In this document: positions 1 to 7,297 of the stretch, one piece after another
Numbering within the stretch: the first letter of the stretch is position 1
Layout: each line of letters opens with the position of its first letter
Origin: Methanobacteriota archaeon
Lineage (GTDB): Archaea > Halobacteriota > Methanomicrobia > Methanomicrobiales > Methanoculleaceae
NCBI GenBank assembly: GCA_023457135.1
Contig: JAEWMO010000157.1
Coordinates: 1 to 22,602, forward strand
DNA: 22,602 nt
Direction: 5' to 3'
The notes under the pieces: model-generated
Seen by the model: only the letters and a program-made list of their open reading frames with translations
What the model was told of the DNA's origin: nothing
The model's database searches: none
Translations under genes and position numbers: made by a program

Positions 1-39
1 TCCGGGTGAAGATGAACCACTCAGGCACGCATGGATAAC

Positions 40-78
40 CCGGCGGAAGCCGGATAAAACCTCCGTCCCGGCCGGGAC
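40..78. repeat. Two GC-rich inverted repeats upstream of hsp20
   Basis: A 5 bp stem with a GGAA tetraloop lies at 40-53 (CCGGC/GCCGG). A perfect 14 bp palindrome, GTCCCGGCCGGGAC, lies at 65-78. Both sit upstream of the predicted hsp20 TATA box, so they probably belong to the end of a gene left of the window (terminator or 3' UTR structure) or form an operator. I see no gene in 1-160. Confidence 0.4.
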
Positions 79-114
79 TCACCTGCCGGGGTGCAGCCCG
101 GGCGAAGGCAAACG

Positions 115-122
115 TTAAATAA
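115..122 (+). promoter_or_regulatory. TATA box of hsp20
   Basis: TTAAATAA stands out in GC-rich surroundings, 38 nt before the hsp20 ATG. An archaeal start site about 25 nt downstream would fall near 143-146, leaving a short leader that carries the strong ribosome binding site at 147-154. Confidence 0.5.
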
Positions 123-160
123 CACACTCACTCCTCTGTTGCCGAAGAGGAGGTTATGAG

Positions 161-463
161 ATGACAGCGTTAAGAGTCGCACCCTATGTCTGCGCTTACT
201 CGGACGAGAACGAGGAGAACCTGCATATCGAGATAGAACTGCCGGGCGTCGAAAAGAAGGATATCTCCTTCAAGATGCAGGAGACGAGCTTCTCGATCGA
301 CGCTTCCCGCGGCGACGTCCGTTACGTCGGGACCTACGCGGTGGGCTGCCCCGTCGATCCCAACCAGGCAAAGGCGACCTTCAGGAACGGCCTGCTGACC
401 GTGGATGTCCCCTATATGCAGCCGGCCGCGGAGGAGACGAAGGAGATCCCGATCGCGGAGTGA
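161..463 (+). CDS. Small heat shock protein, Hsp20/alpha-crystallin family (minimal)
   Basis: An ATP-independent holdase expected to bind unfolding proteins in the cytoplasm. The 100 residues are almost only an alpha-crystallin domain. The hallmarks are an IELPGV strand near residues 26-31, the A-x-x-x-x-G-L-L-T-V signature near 71-82 (ATFRNGLLTV), and a C-terminal I-P-I at 96-98 matching the IXI oligomer-docking motif. The protein is short: family members are usually 140-170 residues with a longer N-terminal arm, which is nearly absent here. The start is fixed by GAGGAGGT at 147-154, 6 nt before the ATG. The gene has its own TATA box and a T-rich stop signal after it, so it appears monocistronic. 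The family call is firm. Whether so short an N-terminus allows large oligomers is unknown. Confidence 0.85.
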   Translation: MTALRVAPYVCAYSDENEENLHIEIELPGVEKKDISFKMQETSFSIDASRGDVRYVGTYAVGCPVDPNQAKATFRNGLLTVDVPYMQPAAEETKEIPIAE

Positions 464-467
464 GCGG

Positions 468-495
468 GGCCTGCGGCCGGTCTCTCTCTTTTTTT
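468..495 (+). terminator. Hairpin plus T7 tract after hsp20
   Basis: A short GGCC-TGC-GGCC stem is followed by a pyrimidine run ending in seven Ts (489-495), beginning 5 bp after the hsp20 stop. Poly-T is the usual archaeal termination signal. Confidence 0.5.
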
Positions 496-591
496 GTCAA
501 TCCAGGCAATCTTTCACCGGGACCCACGCCGCCGATCACTACCGGACGACGGGTAACGCCCGGAGCGCCATCTCTACCGGGGAGAGTCACC

Positions 592-598
592 TTTATTA
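592..598 (+). promoter_or_regulatory. TATA box of the thioredoxin-domain gene
   Basis: TTTATTA is centred about 27 nt before the ATG at 622. That predicts a start site at or within a base or two of the start codon, so the mRNA may be leaderless. The AGGAG at 616-620 is only 1 nt from the ATG, too close to act as a normal ribosome binding site. Confidence 0.45.
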
Positions 599-621
599 GC
601 CTGCATCCGCACGTCAGGAGT

Positions 622-2787
622 ATGAACCCGGCACGCGGTCATGACCCGGAAGCACCTGGTGCGCCGGTGCGGGAGGAGTTCCCGCCGAACCGGCTGATCC
701 ACGAGAAAAGCCCGTACCTGCTCCAGCATGCCCATAATCCCGTCGACTGGTACCCCTGGGGCGAAGAGGCTTTCTCACGGGCACGCGAGGAGGACAGACC
801 GATCTTCCTCTCCATCGGCTACTCCGCCTGCCACTGGTGCCATGTCATGGAGGAGGAGTCGTTTGCGGACCCGCAGGTCGCGAAACTCTTAAACAGCGTC
901 TTCGTCTGCATCAAGGTCGACCGCGAGGAGCGACCGGATATCGACCAGGTCTACATGTCGGCCGCCCACGTGATGACCGGGGCCGGGGGCTGGCCCCTCA
1001 CCATCTTCATGACCCCGGACCGAAAACCGTTCTTTGCAGCGAGTTACATCCCGAAAGAGAGCCGTTACGGGATGACCGGGCTTCTCGACCTCATCCCCCG
1101 GATCAGCAAGGTCTGGCAGAGCCAGCGCCAGGAACTCGAGAGTGCCGGCGGGCAGGTGCTGGAAGCGCTGCAGAACGCGGCCCGCACTCCGCCGGGAGAG
1201 GGCGAGCTCACCGGGACCGTTCTCGATGAGGCCTATGAGACCTTCTTCCGGATATTTGATGGGGAGAACGGCGGGTTCGGGGACGCTCCGAAGTTCCCGA
1301 CGCCGCACAACCTCGTATTCCTGCTCCGCTACGGAAACCGGACGGGGAAGGCGCCGGCATACGCGATGGTCGAGAAGACACTGCATGCCATGCGGCGGGG
1401 CGGGATCTTCGACCAGATCGGCTACGGGTTCCACCGCTATTCGACGGATGCCGAGTGGTTCGTCCCGCACTTCGAGAAGATGCTCTACGACCAGGCGCTT
1501 CTCGTGATGGCGTATACGGAGGCATACCTTGCGACGGGGAGGGAGGAGTTTGCCCGGACCGCACGGGAGACGATCGCCTACGTCCTGCGGGATATGACCG
1601 ATCCCGCCGGGGGGTTCTACTCGGCGGAGGATGCGGACAGCGAGGGCGAGGAGGGGAAGTTCTACCTCTGGACGAAGGGGGAGATCCTCGAGATCCTCGG
1701 TGAAGAGGACGGGGAGCGGTTCTCCCGGATCTTCAACGTCACCGAGCCCGGCAACTACCGGGAGCAGCCGGGCGGGAGGAGGACGGGGAAGAACATCCTC
1801 CGCATGCGGCGCCCGCTGACGTCGTGGGCCCACGAGTTCTCGACGACGGAGGAGGACCTCGCGTGGTTCGTGGAAGGCGCCCGCCAGAAGGTCTTTGCGG
1901 CCCGCGAGAGACGGGTTCGCCCGGCAAAGGACGATAAGATCCTGACCGACTGGAACGGTCTGATGATTGCCGCTCTCGCAAAAGCCGCCCGGGCCTTCGA
2001 CGATCCCGGGTACCTGGCGGCGGCGGAGAAGGCGGCGGCATTCGTTCTCGAGAGCCTTCGCGGGCCGGACGGACGGCTCCTCCACCGCTACCGGGGCGGC
2101 GAGGCCGGGCTGCCTGCGACCCTCGACGACTACGCGTTCATGCTCTGGGCCCTCATCGAGGTCTACGAGGCGTCGTTTGCCCCCCGTTACCTCAAAACCG
2201 CCACCGAACTCTCGCGGGACCTCATCGCCCGCTACTGGGACTGCAACCACGGCGGGTTCTTCTTCACCCCCGACGACGGGGACGTTCCCGTCCGGCAGAA
2301 GCCGCTCTACGACGGGGCGGTGCCCTCCGGGAACAGCGTGGCGATGTACGCCCTCTTCATCCTCGGCCGGATGACGGCGAACCTGGAGCTCGAGGAGACG
2401 GCGAACCGGATGCGGCAGGTCTTTGCCGATACCGTCCGCGGCTCCCCGACCGCCTTCGCCCACTTCCTGACGGGCCTCGAGTTCATGCTGGGGCCGAACT
2501 TCGAGGTGATCGTCACCGGGGTCGCGGGTGCAGGAGATACGACAGCGATGGTCCGTGCGCTCCGGTCGCACTATGCGCCCGACGCCCTCACCATCTTCCG
2601 CCCGTCCGGGGAGGATAACCCGGAGATCGTCGAGGTCGCCGGGTTTACCCGGGATATCGTGATGGTCGAGGAGAAGGCGACGGCGTACGTCTGCACCAAC
2701 TATGCCTGCGATATCCCGACGACCGATATCGACGAGATGCTCCAGCTTCTCGGGTCGAAGGAGCGGCCGCCGGAGCCGATCGTCTGA
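622..2787 (+). CDS. Thioredoxin domain-containing protein, YyaL/SPATA20 (DUF255) family
   Basis: A 721-residue cytosolic protein. Residues about 20-180 form a thioredoxin-like domain with the family signatures SPYLLQHAHNPVDWYPWG (30-47) and the active-site C70-H-W-C73 in SIGYSACHWCHVMEEESF. Residues about 190-700 resemble the (alpha/alpha)6 barrel of N-acylglucosamine 2-epimerase/glycosidase-like proteins (for example DQIGYGFHRYSTDAEWFVPHFEKMLYDQ and DGAVPSGNS). The biochemical role of the family is poorly defined; redox activity is inferred from CxxC. The open frame extends back to 460, but that would overlap the hsp20 stop and terminator. The ATG at 622, at the right distance from a TATA box and just before the conserved N-terminus, is preferred. 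The OsmC gene follows after 11 bp, so the two are probably cotranscribed. Confidence 0.88.
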   Translation: MNPARGHDPEAPGAPVREEFPPNRLIHEKSPYLLQHAHNPVDWYPWGEEAFSRAREEDRPIFLSIGYSACHWCHVMEEESFADPQVAKLLNSVFVCIKVDREERPDIDQVYMSAAHVMTGAGGWPLTIFMTPDRKPFFAASYIPKESRYGMTGLLDLIPRISKVWQSQRQELESAGGQVLEALQNAARTPPGEGELTGTVLDEAYETFFRIFDGENGGFGDAPKFPTPHNLVFLLRYGNRTGKAPAYAMVEKTLHAMRRGGIFDQIGYGFHRYSTDAEWFVPHFEKMLYDQALLVMAYTEAYLATGREEFARTARETIAYVLRDMTDPAGGFYSAEDADSEGEEGKFYLWTKGEILEILGEEDGERFSRIFNVTEPGNYREQPGGRRTGKNILRMRRPLTSWAHEFSTTEEDLAWFVEGARQKVFAARERRVRPAKDDKILTDWNGLMIAALAKAARAFDDPGYLAAAEKAAAFVLESLRGPDGRLLHRYRGGEAGLPATLDDYAFMLWALIEVYEASFAPRYLKTATELSRDLIARYWDCNHGGFFFTPDDGDVPVRQKPLYDGAVPSGNSVAMYALFILGRMTANLELEETANRMRQVFADTVRGSPTAFAHFLTGLEFMLGPNFEVIVTGVAGAGDTTAMVRALRSHYAPDALTIFRPSGEDNPEIVEVAGFTRDIVMVEEKATAYVCTNYACDIPTTDIDEMLQLLGSKERPPEPIV

Positions 2788-2798
2788 CGGGGTTTACC

Positions 2799-3341
2799 AT
2801 GATGATGCGAAACGGAATCGATCTTGAGCGGGTGACCGCCCTCCGCGAGGCGAGGAGGAAGAATCCGGCGGCGGGGAGACGGACCCTCTCCGGCATCACG
2901 AGCTGGAACGGGGGCGCGCACTCCACCACCATCATCCGGAACTTCGCCATCCCCGCCGATGAGCCGGCCGCTATCGGCGGGACCAACCGGGGGCCGAGCC
3001 CGACGGAACTGGTGCTCACGGGACTCTCGGCCTGCGTCGTGACCGGCATCGCCTACAGTGCGGCTGAAGAAGGGATCGAGGTCGATCTGATCGAGGTCGA
3101 TGTCGAAGGCCACCTCGACGTCGGCGGATTCCTGGAAGTCGAAGGTGCCCGGCCGGGTCTCGAGGAGGTCCGGCTGATCGTCCGGGTGGACGCCGACGCC
3201 CCGCGGGAGAAGATCAAAGAACTCATCGACCACGGCTGCCGGCGTTCACCGGTCGCGGCCTCGCTTGGAGAGAAGGTGCGGATTAAGGTCTGCATCGGGT
3301 GGGAGGAGACGCGGGCGGAGGAAGCCCGGCCCACCCCGTGA
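2799..3341 (+). CDS. OsmC family peroxiredoxin-like protein
   Basis: A 180-residue protein of the OsmC/Ohr fold, which reduces organic hydroperoxides through two cysteines. Both expected cysteines are visible: C79 in GLSACVVTG, after the GPSPTELVLTGLSAC stretch, and C146 in DHGCRRSPV. The family is usually 130-150 residues; the extra length is an N-terminal extension of about 30 residues and a short tail. The start has three consecutive ATGs (2799, 2802, 2805) and a weak ribosome binding site, so the exact one is uncertain. It lies 11 bp after the thioredoxin-domain gene and is probably translated from the same mRNA. That protein or a small thiol might be its reductant, which is inference. 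No lipoamide-specific evidence is visible. Confidence 0.88.
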   Translation: MMMRNGIDLERVTALREARRKNPAAGRRTLSGITSWNGGAHSTTIIRNFAIPADEPAAIGGTNRGPSPTELVLTGLSACVVTGIAYSAAEEGIEVDLIEVDVEGHLDVGGFLEVEGARPGLEEVRLIVRVDADAPREKIKELIDHGCRRSPVAASLGEKVRIKVCIGWEETRAEEARPTP

Positions 3342-3389
3342 GCCTTCGAAGGGGAGGTGCCGGAGAGGCGCCGCGCCCCGGTTCCACCT

Positions 3390-4793
3390 CTACAGCGCCG
3401 GAGAGACGGGAAGGGGCCTCTCCTCGTCTTTGACCAGCGGAAGGTTTGCCGCCTCCCAGCCGGTTGTCCCGCCGAGCAGGTTGATCACGTTCGAAAGCCC
3501 GTGCTTCTCAAGGATACTCGCCGCAAGGCTCCCCTTGTACCCGACATCACAGTGGACGACGATCTGCTTATCCGCCGGGACCTCCGCGATATGCTCCTCG
3601 AGGTCTCCCACGTAGATGTGATGGGATCCCTCGATGTAGCCCTCCTCCTCCCGGTGGTTGATGTTCCGCACGTCAAGGACCCAGATTGAGGGGTCTTCCA
3701 GGTGCCCGGCAAGGTCGGCAGGCGACCAGGTGCCGGCCCGCTCGATACTCTCACCCTGCTTGAACCAGGCGGCAAACCCCCCGGCGAGGTAGCCCGATAT
3801 ATTGTCGTAGCCGAGCCGGACGAAGTGGCGGATCACGGCGGAGAGATCCAGGTTGAAGTCGTCCACCAGGATGATCGGGTCCTCGTAGTTCAGGTAATAG
3901 CCCATGTAGAGGGGGAGGCCCTGCCGCCAGATGTTGAGGGTGCCCGGAATATGCCCGCCGGCGTAACTCGTCGGCGACCGGATATCGATGATCTGGGCAT
4001 CTTTTCCGAGGAGAGAGCGGAGCTCCCGCGCCGAGTAAGGGCGGAGATGCGGCAGGTTATAGATCAGGGGAGGGCCCTCCCGGTTGAGCCTGCGCATCAT
4101 CTCAAAATACGGGGGTTCATAGAGCCGCTCATCGACCTTACGCTCGACGAACTCCTCTCTCGTCAACGAGAGAAGCGGGTTCGTCGCTTTCTCGTACCCG
4201 ATGGTCGTATACTCCCGGTCGCTGATCTTCCCGCCGCAGACCGACCCCGCGCCGTGCGCGGGGCAGACGATCACCCCGTCGGGGAGCGGGAGAAGCGTCT
4301 CGTGCAGGCTCGCATAGAGCAGCTCCGACATCTCCCGCCGCCGGTGTTCGCCGGCGAGATCGGTCCTCCCGACCTCACCGGCAAAGAGCGCGTCGCCGGT
4401 AAAGACCATCAACGGATCGTCGGAGACGGAACGGTCGCGGAGCAGGAGCGATATGCTCTCCACCGTGTGGCCGGGCGTCTCCAGGACCTCGAGCTCAAGG
4501 GGGCCGACCCGGAAGGTATCGCCGTCCCGGACGTCGGTGCCGAACCCGAACTCCTCCCGCGCCCCGTGCAGGATCTCCGCCCCGGTCGGCCGGGCGAGCT
4601 CGCGGGAGCCGATGACGTAGTCCTCGTTCTTGTGCGTCTCGAAGATCTTCGTGATCTTCATATTCTCGCGCCCGGCGATCTCCGCGTAGATCAGGCAGTC
4701 ACGCCTCGGATCGATCACCACTGCCTCCCCGCCCGCCCCGACGATGTATGAGTTGTGAGCAAGGATCTCGGACTTTATCTTCTCAAACAGCAT
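3390..4793 (-). CDS. MBL-fold hydrolase with two C-terminal rhodanese domains (persulfide dioxygenase-like)
   Basis: A 467-residue cytosolic protein. Residues 1-about 240 are a metallo-beta-lactamase domain of the ETHE1/glyoxalase II type, about 250-350 the first rhodanese domain, and about 360-455 the second. The metal motif is changed: H54-K-N56-E-D58-Y59 replaces HxHxDH. H109 (TPGH), D134 (FTGDALF) and H180 (CPAHG) remain. The set H54/H109/D134 matches the three iron ligands of ETHE1-type persulfide dioxygenases, so a single-iron site is plausible. Rhodanese 1 has no cysteine in its active loop (VDDFNLDLS) and should be catalytically dead. Rhodanese 2 keeps C415 (HCDVGYKGS). A role in persulfide or thiosulfate chemistry is inference. 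It converges on the OsmC gene with 48 bp between stops. Its own TATA box is at 4856-4864; the ribosome binding site is weak. Confidence 0.85.
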   Translation of the reverse strand: MLFEKIKSEILAHNSYIVGAGGEAVVIDPRRDCLIYAEIAGRENMKITKIFETHKNEDYVIGSRELARPTGAEILHGAREEFGFGTDVRDGDTFRVGPLELEVLETPGHTVESISLLLRDRSVSDDPLMVFTGDALFAGEVGRTDLAGEHRRREMSELLYASLHETLLPLPDGVIVCPAHGAGSVCGGKISDREYTTIGYEKATNPLLSLTREEFVERKVDERLYEPPYFEMMRRLNREGPPLIYNLPHLRPYSARELRSLLGKDAQIIDIRSPTSYAGGHIPGTLNIWRQGLPLYMGYYLNYEDPIILVDDFNLDLSAVIRHFVRLGYDNISGYLAGGFAAWFKQGESIERAGTWSPADLAGHLEDPSIWVLDVRNINHREEEGYIEGSHHIYVGDLEEHIAEVPADKQIVVHCDVGYKGSLAASILEKHGLSNVINLLGGTTGWEAANLPLVKDEERPLPVSPAL

Positions 4794-4855
4794 CCGTATG
4801 CATCTCCCCGGTGGAATTCCGTCTCCGTTCTGATGCGCCGGGATACGGAAGAAGC

Positions 4856-4864
4856 ATATAAAAA
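4856..4864 (-). promoter_or_regulatory. TATA box of the MBL/rhodanese gene
   Basis: On the minus strand TTTTTATAT lies about 65 nt before the ATG at 4793, in the 102 bp gap after the acyl-CoA synthetase gene. The predicted start site is near 4833. This suggests the MBL gene has its own promoter and does not depend only on read-through. Confidence 0.5.
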
Positions 4865-4895
4865 GGTTTTCGGGAGTGCGGAGCAGGAACGGGCA

Positions 4896-6992
4896 TTACC
4901 GCCCGCCGTCCGGAAGCGGCGCTTCAGGGGTGGGACCGGACTGCTTACCCGACCGCGCGGCCCTGACTTCAAGGACGCTCCCCACCGCCTTGAACGCATC
5001 CTCAAGCTCCGAGAAGTTCGGGATCCGGGAGCCCCGGAGGATCCGGAGGCCGCTCCGGATGCTGTCGCCGCCGAGCATACAGCCGACAACCATCTTCTCC
5101 GTGTTCCGTGAGAGCCGGACAATCTCGTTCGCCACATGCGCAGGGTCGACAAGCGTGGTCGGTACGGCGATGACGAAGACGATGTCCCAGAACTCCTGGT
5201 GCCGGATCAGCACGTCAAAGAGGGCCGCAAACCGGGCGGCGTCGGCGTCCCCGAGGATGTCCATGGGGTTTGCGTGGTTCCAGAACGGCGGAAGGAACGA
5301 ATTGAGCTCGTCGAGCACGTCTTCTGGTAGATCGACCATCTCGACCCCGTGCGCCTCGGCGTAATCGGAGGCGAGGACGGCAAACCCCCCTGCACTGGTG
5401 ACGGCGATCGCCCGTCTCCCCTGCGGGTATCCCTCCGACGCCAGGAGCTCGGCCAGGTTGAAGGCGTCCCGCAGGCTCCGGGCCACTATCACGCCCGCCT
5501 GCTTGAACGCCGCGACATATACATCGTAACTCCCGGCGAGCGACCCCGTATGGGACGATGCCGCGGCCCGGCCCTTCCGGGACGACCCGGACTTCACCGC
5601 CACCACCGGTTTTCTCCGGGCAACCTCGCGGACGATCTGCAGAAATCCGCGCCCGTCCTGGATCTCCTCGACGTACAGGGTGACCGACCGGGTCTTTTCG
5701 TCCTGCTCGGCAAACCGGAGGTAGTGCTCGAAGCCGAGATCCGCCTGGTTCCCGACGCTGATGACGGTGGAGAACCCGAACTCTTCAGGAAGGCTCCAGT
5801 CGACAACGGTGGTGATGATTGCGCCGCTCTGGGAGATGAAAGCCACGTCCCCGGGCTTCGGCGAGACCGGGTCGAACGTGGCGTTGATCCCCATATGCGG
5901 CATCATCACCCCGAGACAGTTCGGGCCGATGATCCGGATCCCGTATCTCCGGGCGATCGTCGTGACCCTCTCCTCGAGCGCCGCACCTTCCTCTCCGATC
6001 TCCTTAAAGCCGGCCGTGACGATGATGGCAAGCCGGACACCCTTCTCCCCGCACTCCTCCATCACCTCCGGGACGAGGCGGGCGGGGACGGCGATGACCG
6101 CCCAGTCCACCGGGCCCGGAACCTCCTTCACGGAGGGGTAGGCCTTCCGCCCGAAGAGCTCCGCCCGCGAGGGGTTGACCGGGTAGAGGTTCCCGGGAAA
6201 GGAGAGCAGGTTCCGGAGGACGGAGTAGCCCACCTTGTTCGGGCTTGCGGAGGCCCCGATCACCGCGATGGATCCCGGGTAAAAGAGGTCCGGGGGTGCC
6301 CGGACGCTGAGGCGGGCGGCACCGGTCCCGGCCACATCACCGACGATGATCCTCGCGTCGACGACGCTCGCCCCCTGTTCGTAGACGATCACCGGGTTTA
6401 AGTCGAACTCCCGGATCCGGGGGTCCTCGACGAAGTTCTGTGCCATCGCAGCGATGATCCGGACAAGCGCCTCCTCGTCCTTCGGGGCCTCCCCCCGGTA
6501 GCCCCGGATGAGGCGGTACCCCTCGATCTCGCGGATCATACCCCGGATCTCGTCTTCGGTGACGGGCAGGACCCGGATCGAGACATCCGCGAGGAACTCC
6601 ACCAGTCTCCCGCCGAGGCCGAACGTGATGACCTTCCCAAACGACGGATCGGTCTTCCCGCCGATGAGAATCTCGAGTCCGCCGGGCATCTGCTTCTCGA
6701 CGATGATGCCGGTGACGGCCGCGTCCGGGGCACGGGCGGCGCTGTTTGCCATGATGGTGCGAAACGCCGCTTCAGCGTCGTCCGGCCCCTCAACTCCGGT
6801 GATCACCCCGCCGACATCGCTCTTGTGGACGATCTCCGGCGAGATGACCTTCATGACGACAGGATAGCCTATCTCTCCCGCCGCGGTCCGTGCATCGCCG
6901 GGGCTGGTGACCAGGCGGTGGGGCGGCACGGGTATTCCGCACGAGTCCAGCAGGCGGTATCCCTCGGACTCCGTTAACATCCTCTCCGGCAT
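4896..6992 (-). CDS. ADP-forming acetate/acyl-CoA synthetase, fused beta-alpha chain
   Basis: This enzyme interconverts acyl-CoA + ADP + Pi with acid + CoA + ATP. The 698-residue chain carries both subunits. An ATP-grasp (beta) region occupies about 1-230, with the conserved H56 in SPEIVHKSDVGG. The CoA-binding (alpha) region begins at FYPGSIAVIGAS (238-248) and includes GPNCLG (356-361). The succinyl-CoA-ligase-like part has the phospho-acceptor H481 in SSHTGSLAG. The order beta then alpha is the reverse of the common alpha-beta fusion. The frame also opens at a GTG at 6998, but the ATG at 6992 has GAGGAG at 6998-7003 with 5 nt spacing and is chosen. In a hydrogenotrophic methanogen it could activate acetate for carbon assimilation or salvage energy from acyl-CoAs; the substrate cannot be told from sequence. 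Confidence 0.88.
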   Translation of the reverse strand: MPERMLTESEGYRLLDSCGIPVPPHRLVTSPGDARTAAGEIGYPVVMKVISPEIVHKSDVGGVITGVEGPDDAEAAFRTIMANSAARAPDAAVTGIIVEKQMPGGLEILIGGKTDPSFGKVITFGLGGRLVEFLADVSIRVLPVTEDEIRGMIREIEGYRLIRGYRGEAPKDEEALVRIIAAMAQNFVEDPRIREFDLNPVIVYEQGASVVDARIIVGDVAGTGAARLSVRAPPDLFYPGSIAVIGASASPNKVGYSVLRNLLSFPGNLYPVNPSRAELFGRKAYPSVKEVPGPVDWAVIAVPARLVPEVMEECGEKGVRLAIIVTAGFKEIGEEGAALEERVTTIARRYGIRIIGPNCLGVMMPHMGINATFDPVSPKPGDVAFISQSGAIITTVVDWSLPEEFGFSTVISVGNQADLGFEHYLRFAEQDEKTRSVTLYVEEIQDGRGFLQIVREVARRKPVVAVKSGSSRKGRAAASSHTGSLAGSYDVYVAAFKQAGVIVARSLRDAFNLAELLASEGYPQGRRAIAVTSAGGFAVLASDYAEAHGVEMVDLPEDVLDELNSFLPPFWNHANPMDILGDADAARFAALFDVLIRHQEFWDIVFVIAVPTTLVDPAHVANEIVRLSRNTEKMVVGCMLGGDSIRSGLRILRGSRIPNFSELEDAFKAVGSVLEVRAARSGKQSGPTPEAPLPDGGR

Positions 6993-7297
6993 ATGCACTC
7001 CTCATGGTATGCCGGTCGCCCGGGGGTTGCACGGCCGGCGTTGTTGTTGGGTTGGTCGGGTTGCTCATAATGGTTCTCCGGGGCGGGGGGAAGGAGCCGT
7101 ATCCCGGCCCTGGGAGTTGCCGGAACGGCGCATCGCAGCAGGGTGTCCGTCTGGCGGCAAAAGCGTCCGGGATCCGGGTCCCCTGCGCCAGGAGGCCCGA
7201 CCCCCACCCCGGAGTAATACGAATTGAGCATAGATCATATCGAATAGGCACAAATTCGAAATATATAATAAACAGTGTTACTACTATTGGTACTAGT
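6993..7297. promoter_or_regulatory. Divergent control region between acyl-CoA synthetase and ABC importer
   Basis: This 305 bp stretch holds no gene I can support. The left half is GC-rich and carries the ribosome binding site (6998-7003) and a weak minus-strand TATA-like CATTATGAG (7065-7073) for the acyl-CoA synthetase. The right end from about 7215 is sharply AT-rich. It has repeated CGAAT elements, a TTCGAA palindrome at 7255-7260, the importer TATA box, and a TACTAGTA palindrome at 7291-7298 touching the start codon. The latter elements are candidate operator sites, though no known metal-repressor box is recognisable. Confidence 0.45.
7259..7270 (+). promoter_or_regulatory. TATA box of the metal-chelate ABC operon
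   Basis: AAATATATAATA sits about 33 nt (centre) before the ATG at 7298. The predicted start site is near 7290, leaving a leader of at most a few bases with no ribosome binding site. The first gene is probably leaderless or nearly so. Confidence 0.6.

Noticed and set aside
460..621. 54-codon upstream extension of the thioredoxin-domain protein
   Set aside because: It overlaps the hsp20 stop codon and its T-rich terminator and adds unconserved residues.
889..2571. 560-codon open frame antisense to the thioredoxin-domain gene
   Set aside because: Arg/Glu/Pro-rich translation with no domain; the plus strand has a full recognised protein.
7004..7297. 98-codon upstream extension of the binding-protein frame
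   Set aside because: It would place the signal peptide and lipobox in mid-protein and would cross the TATA box and AT-rich control region.
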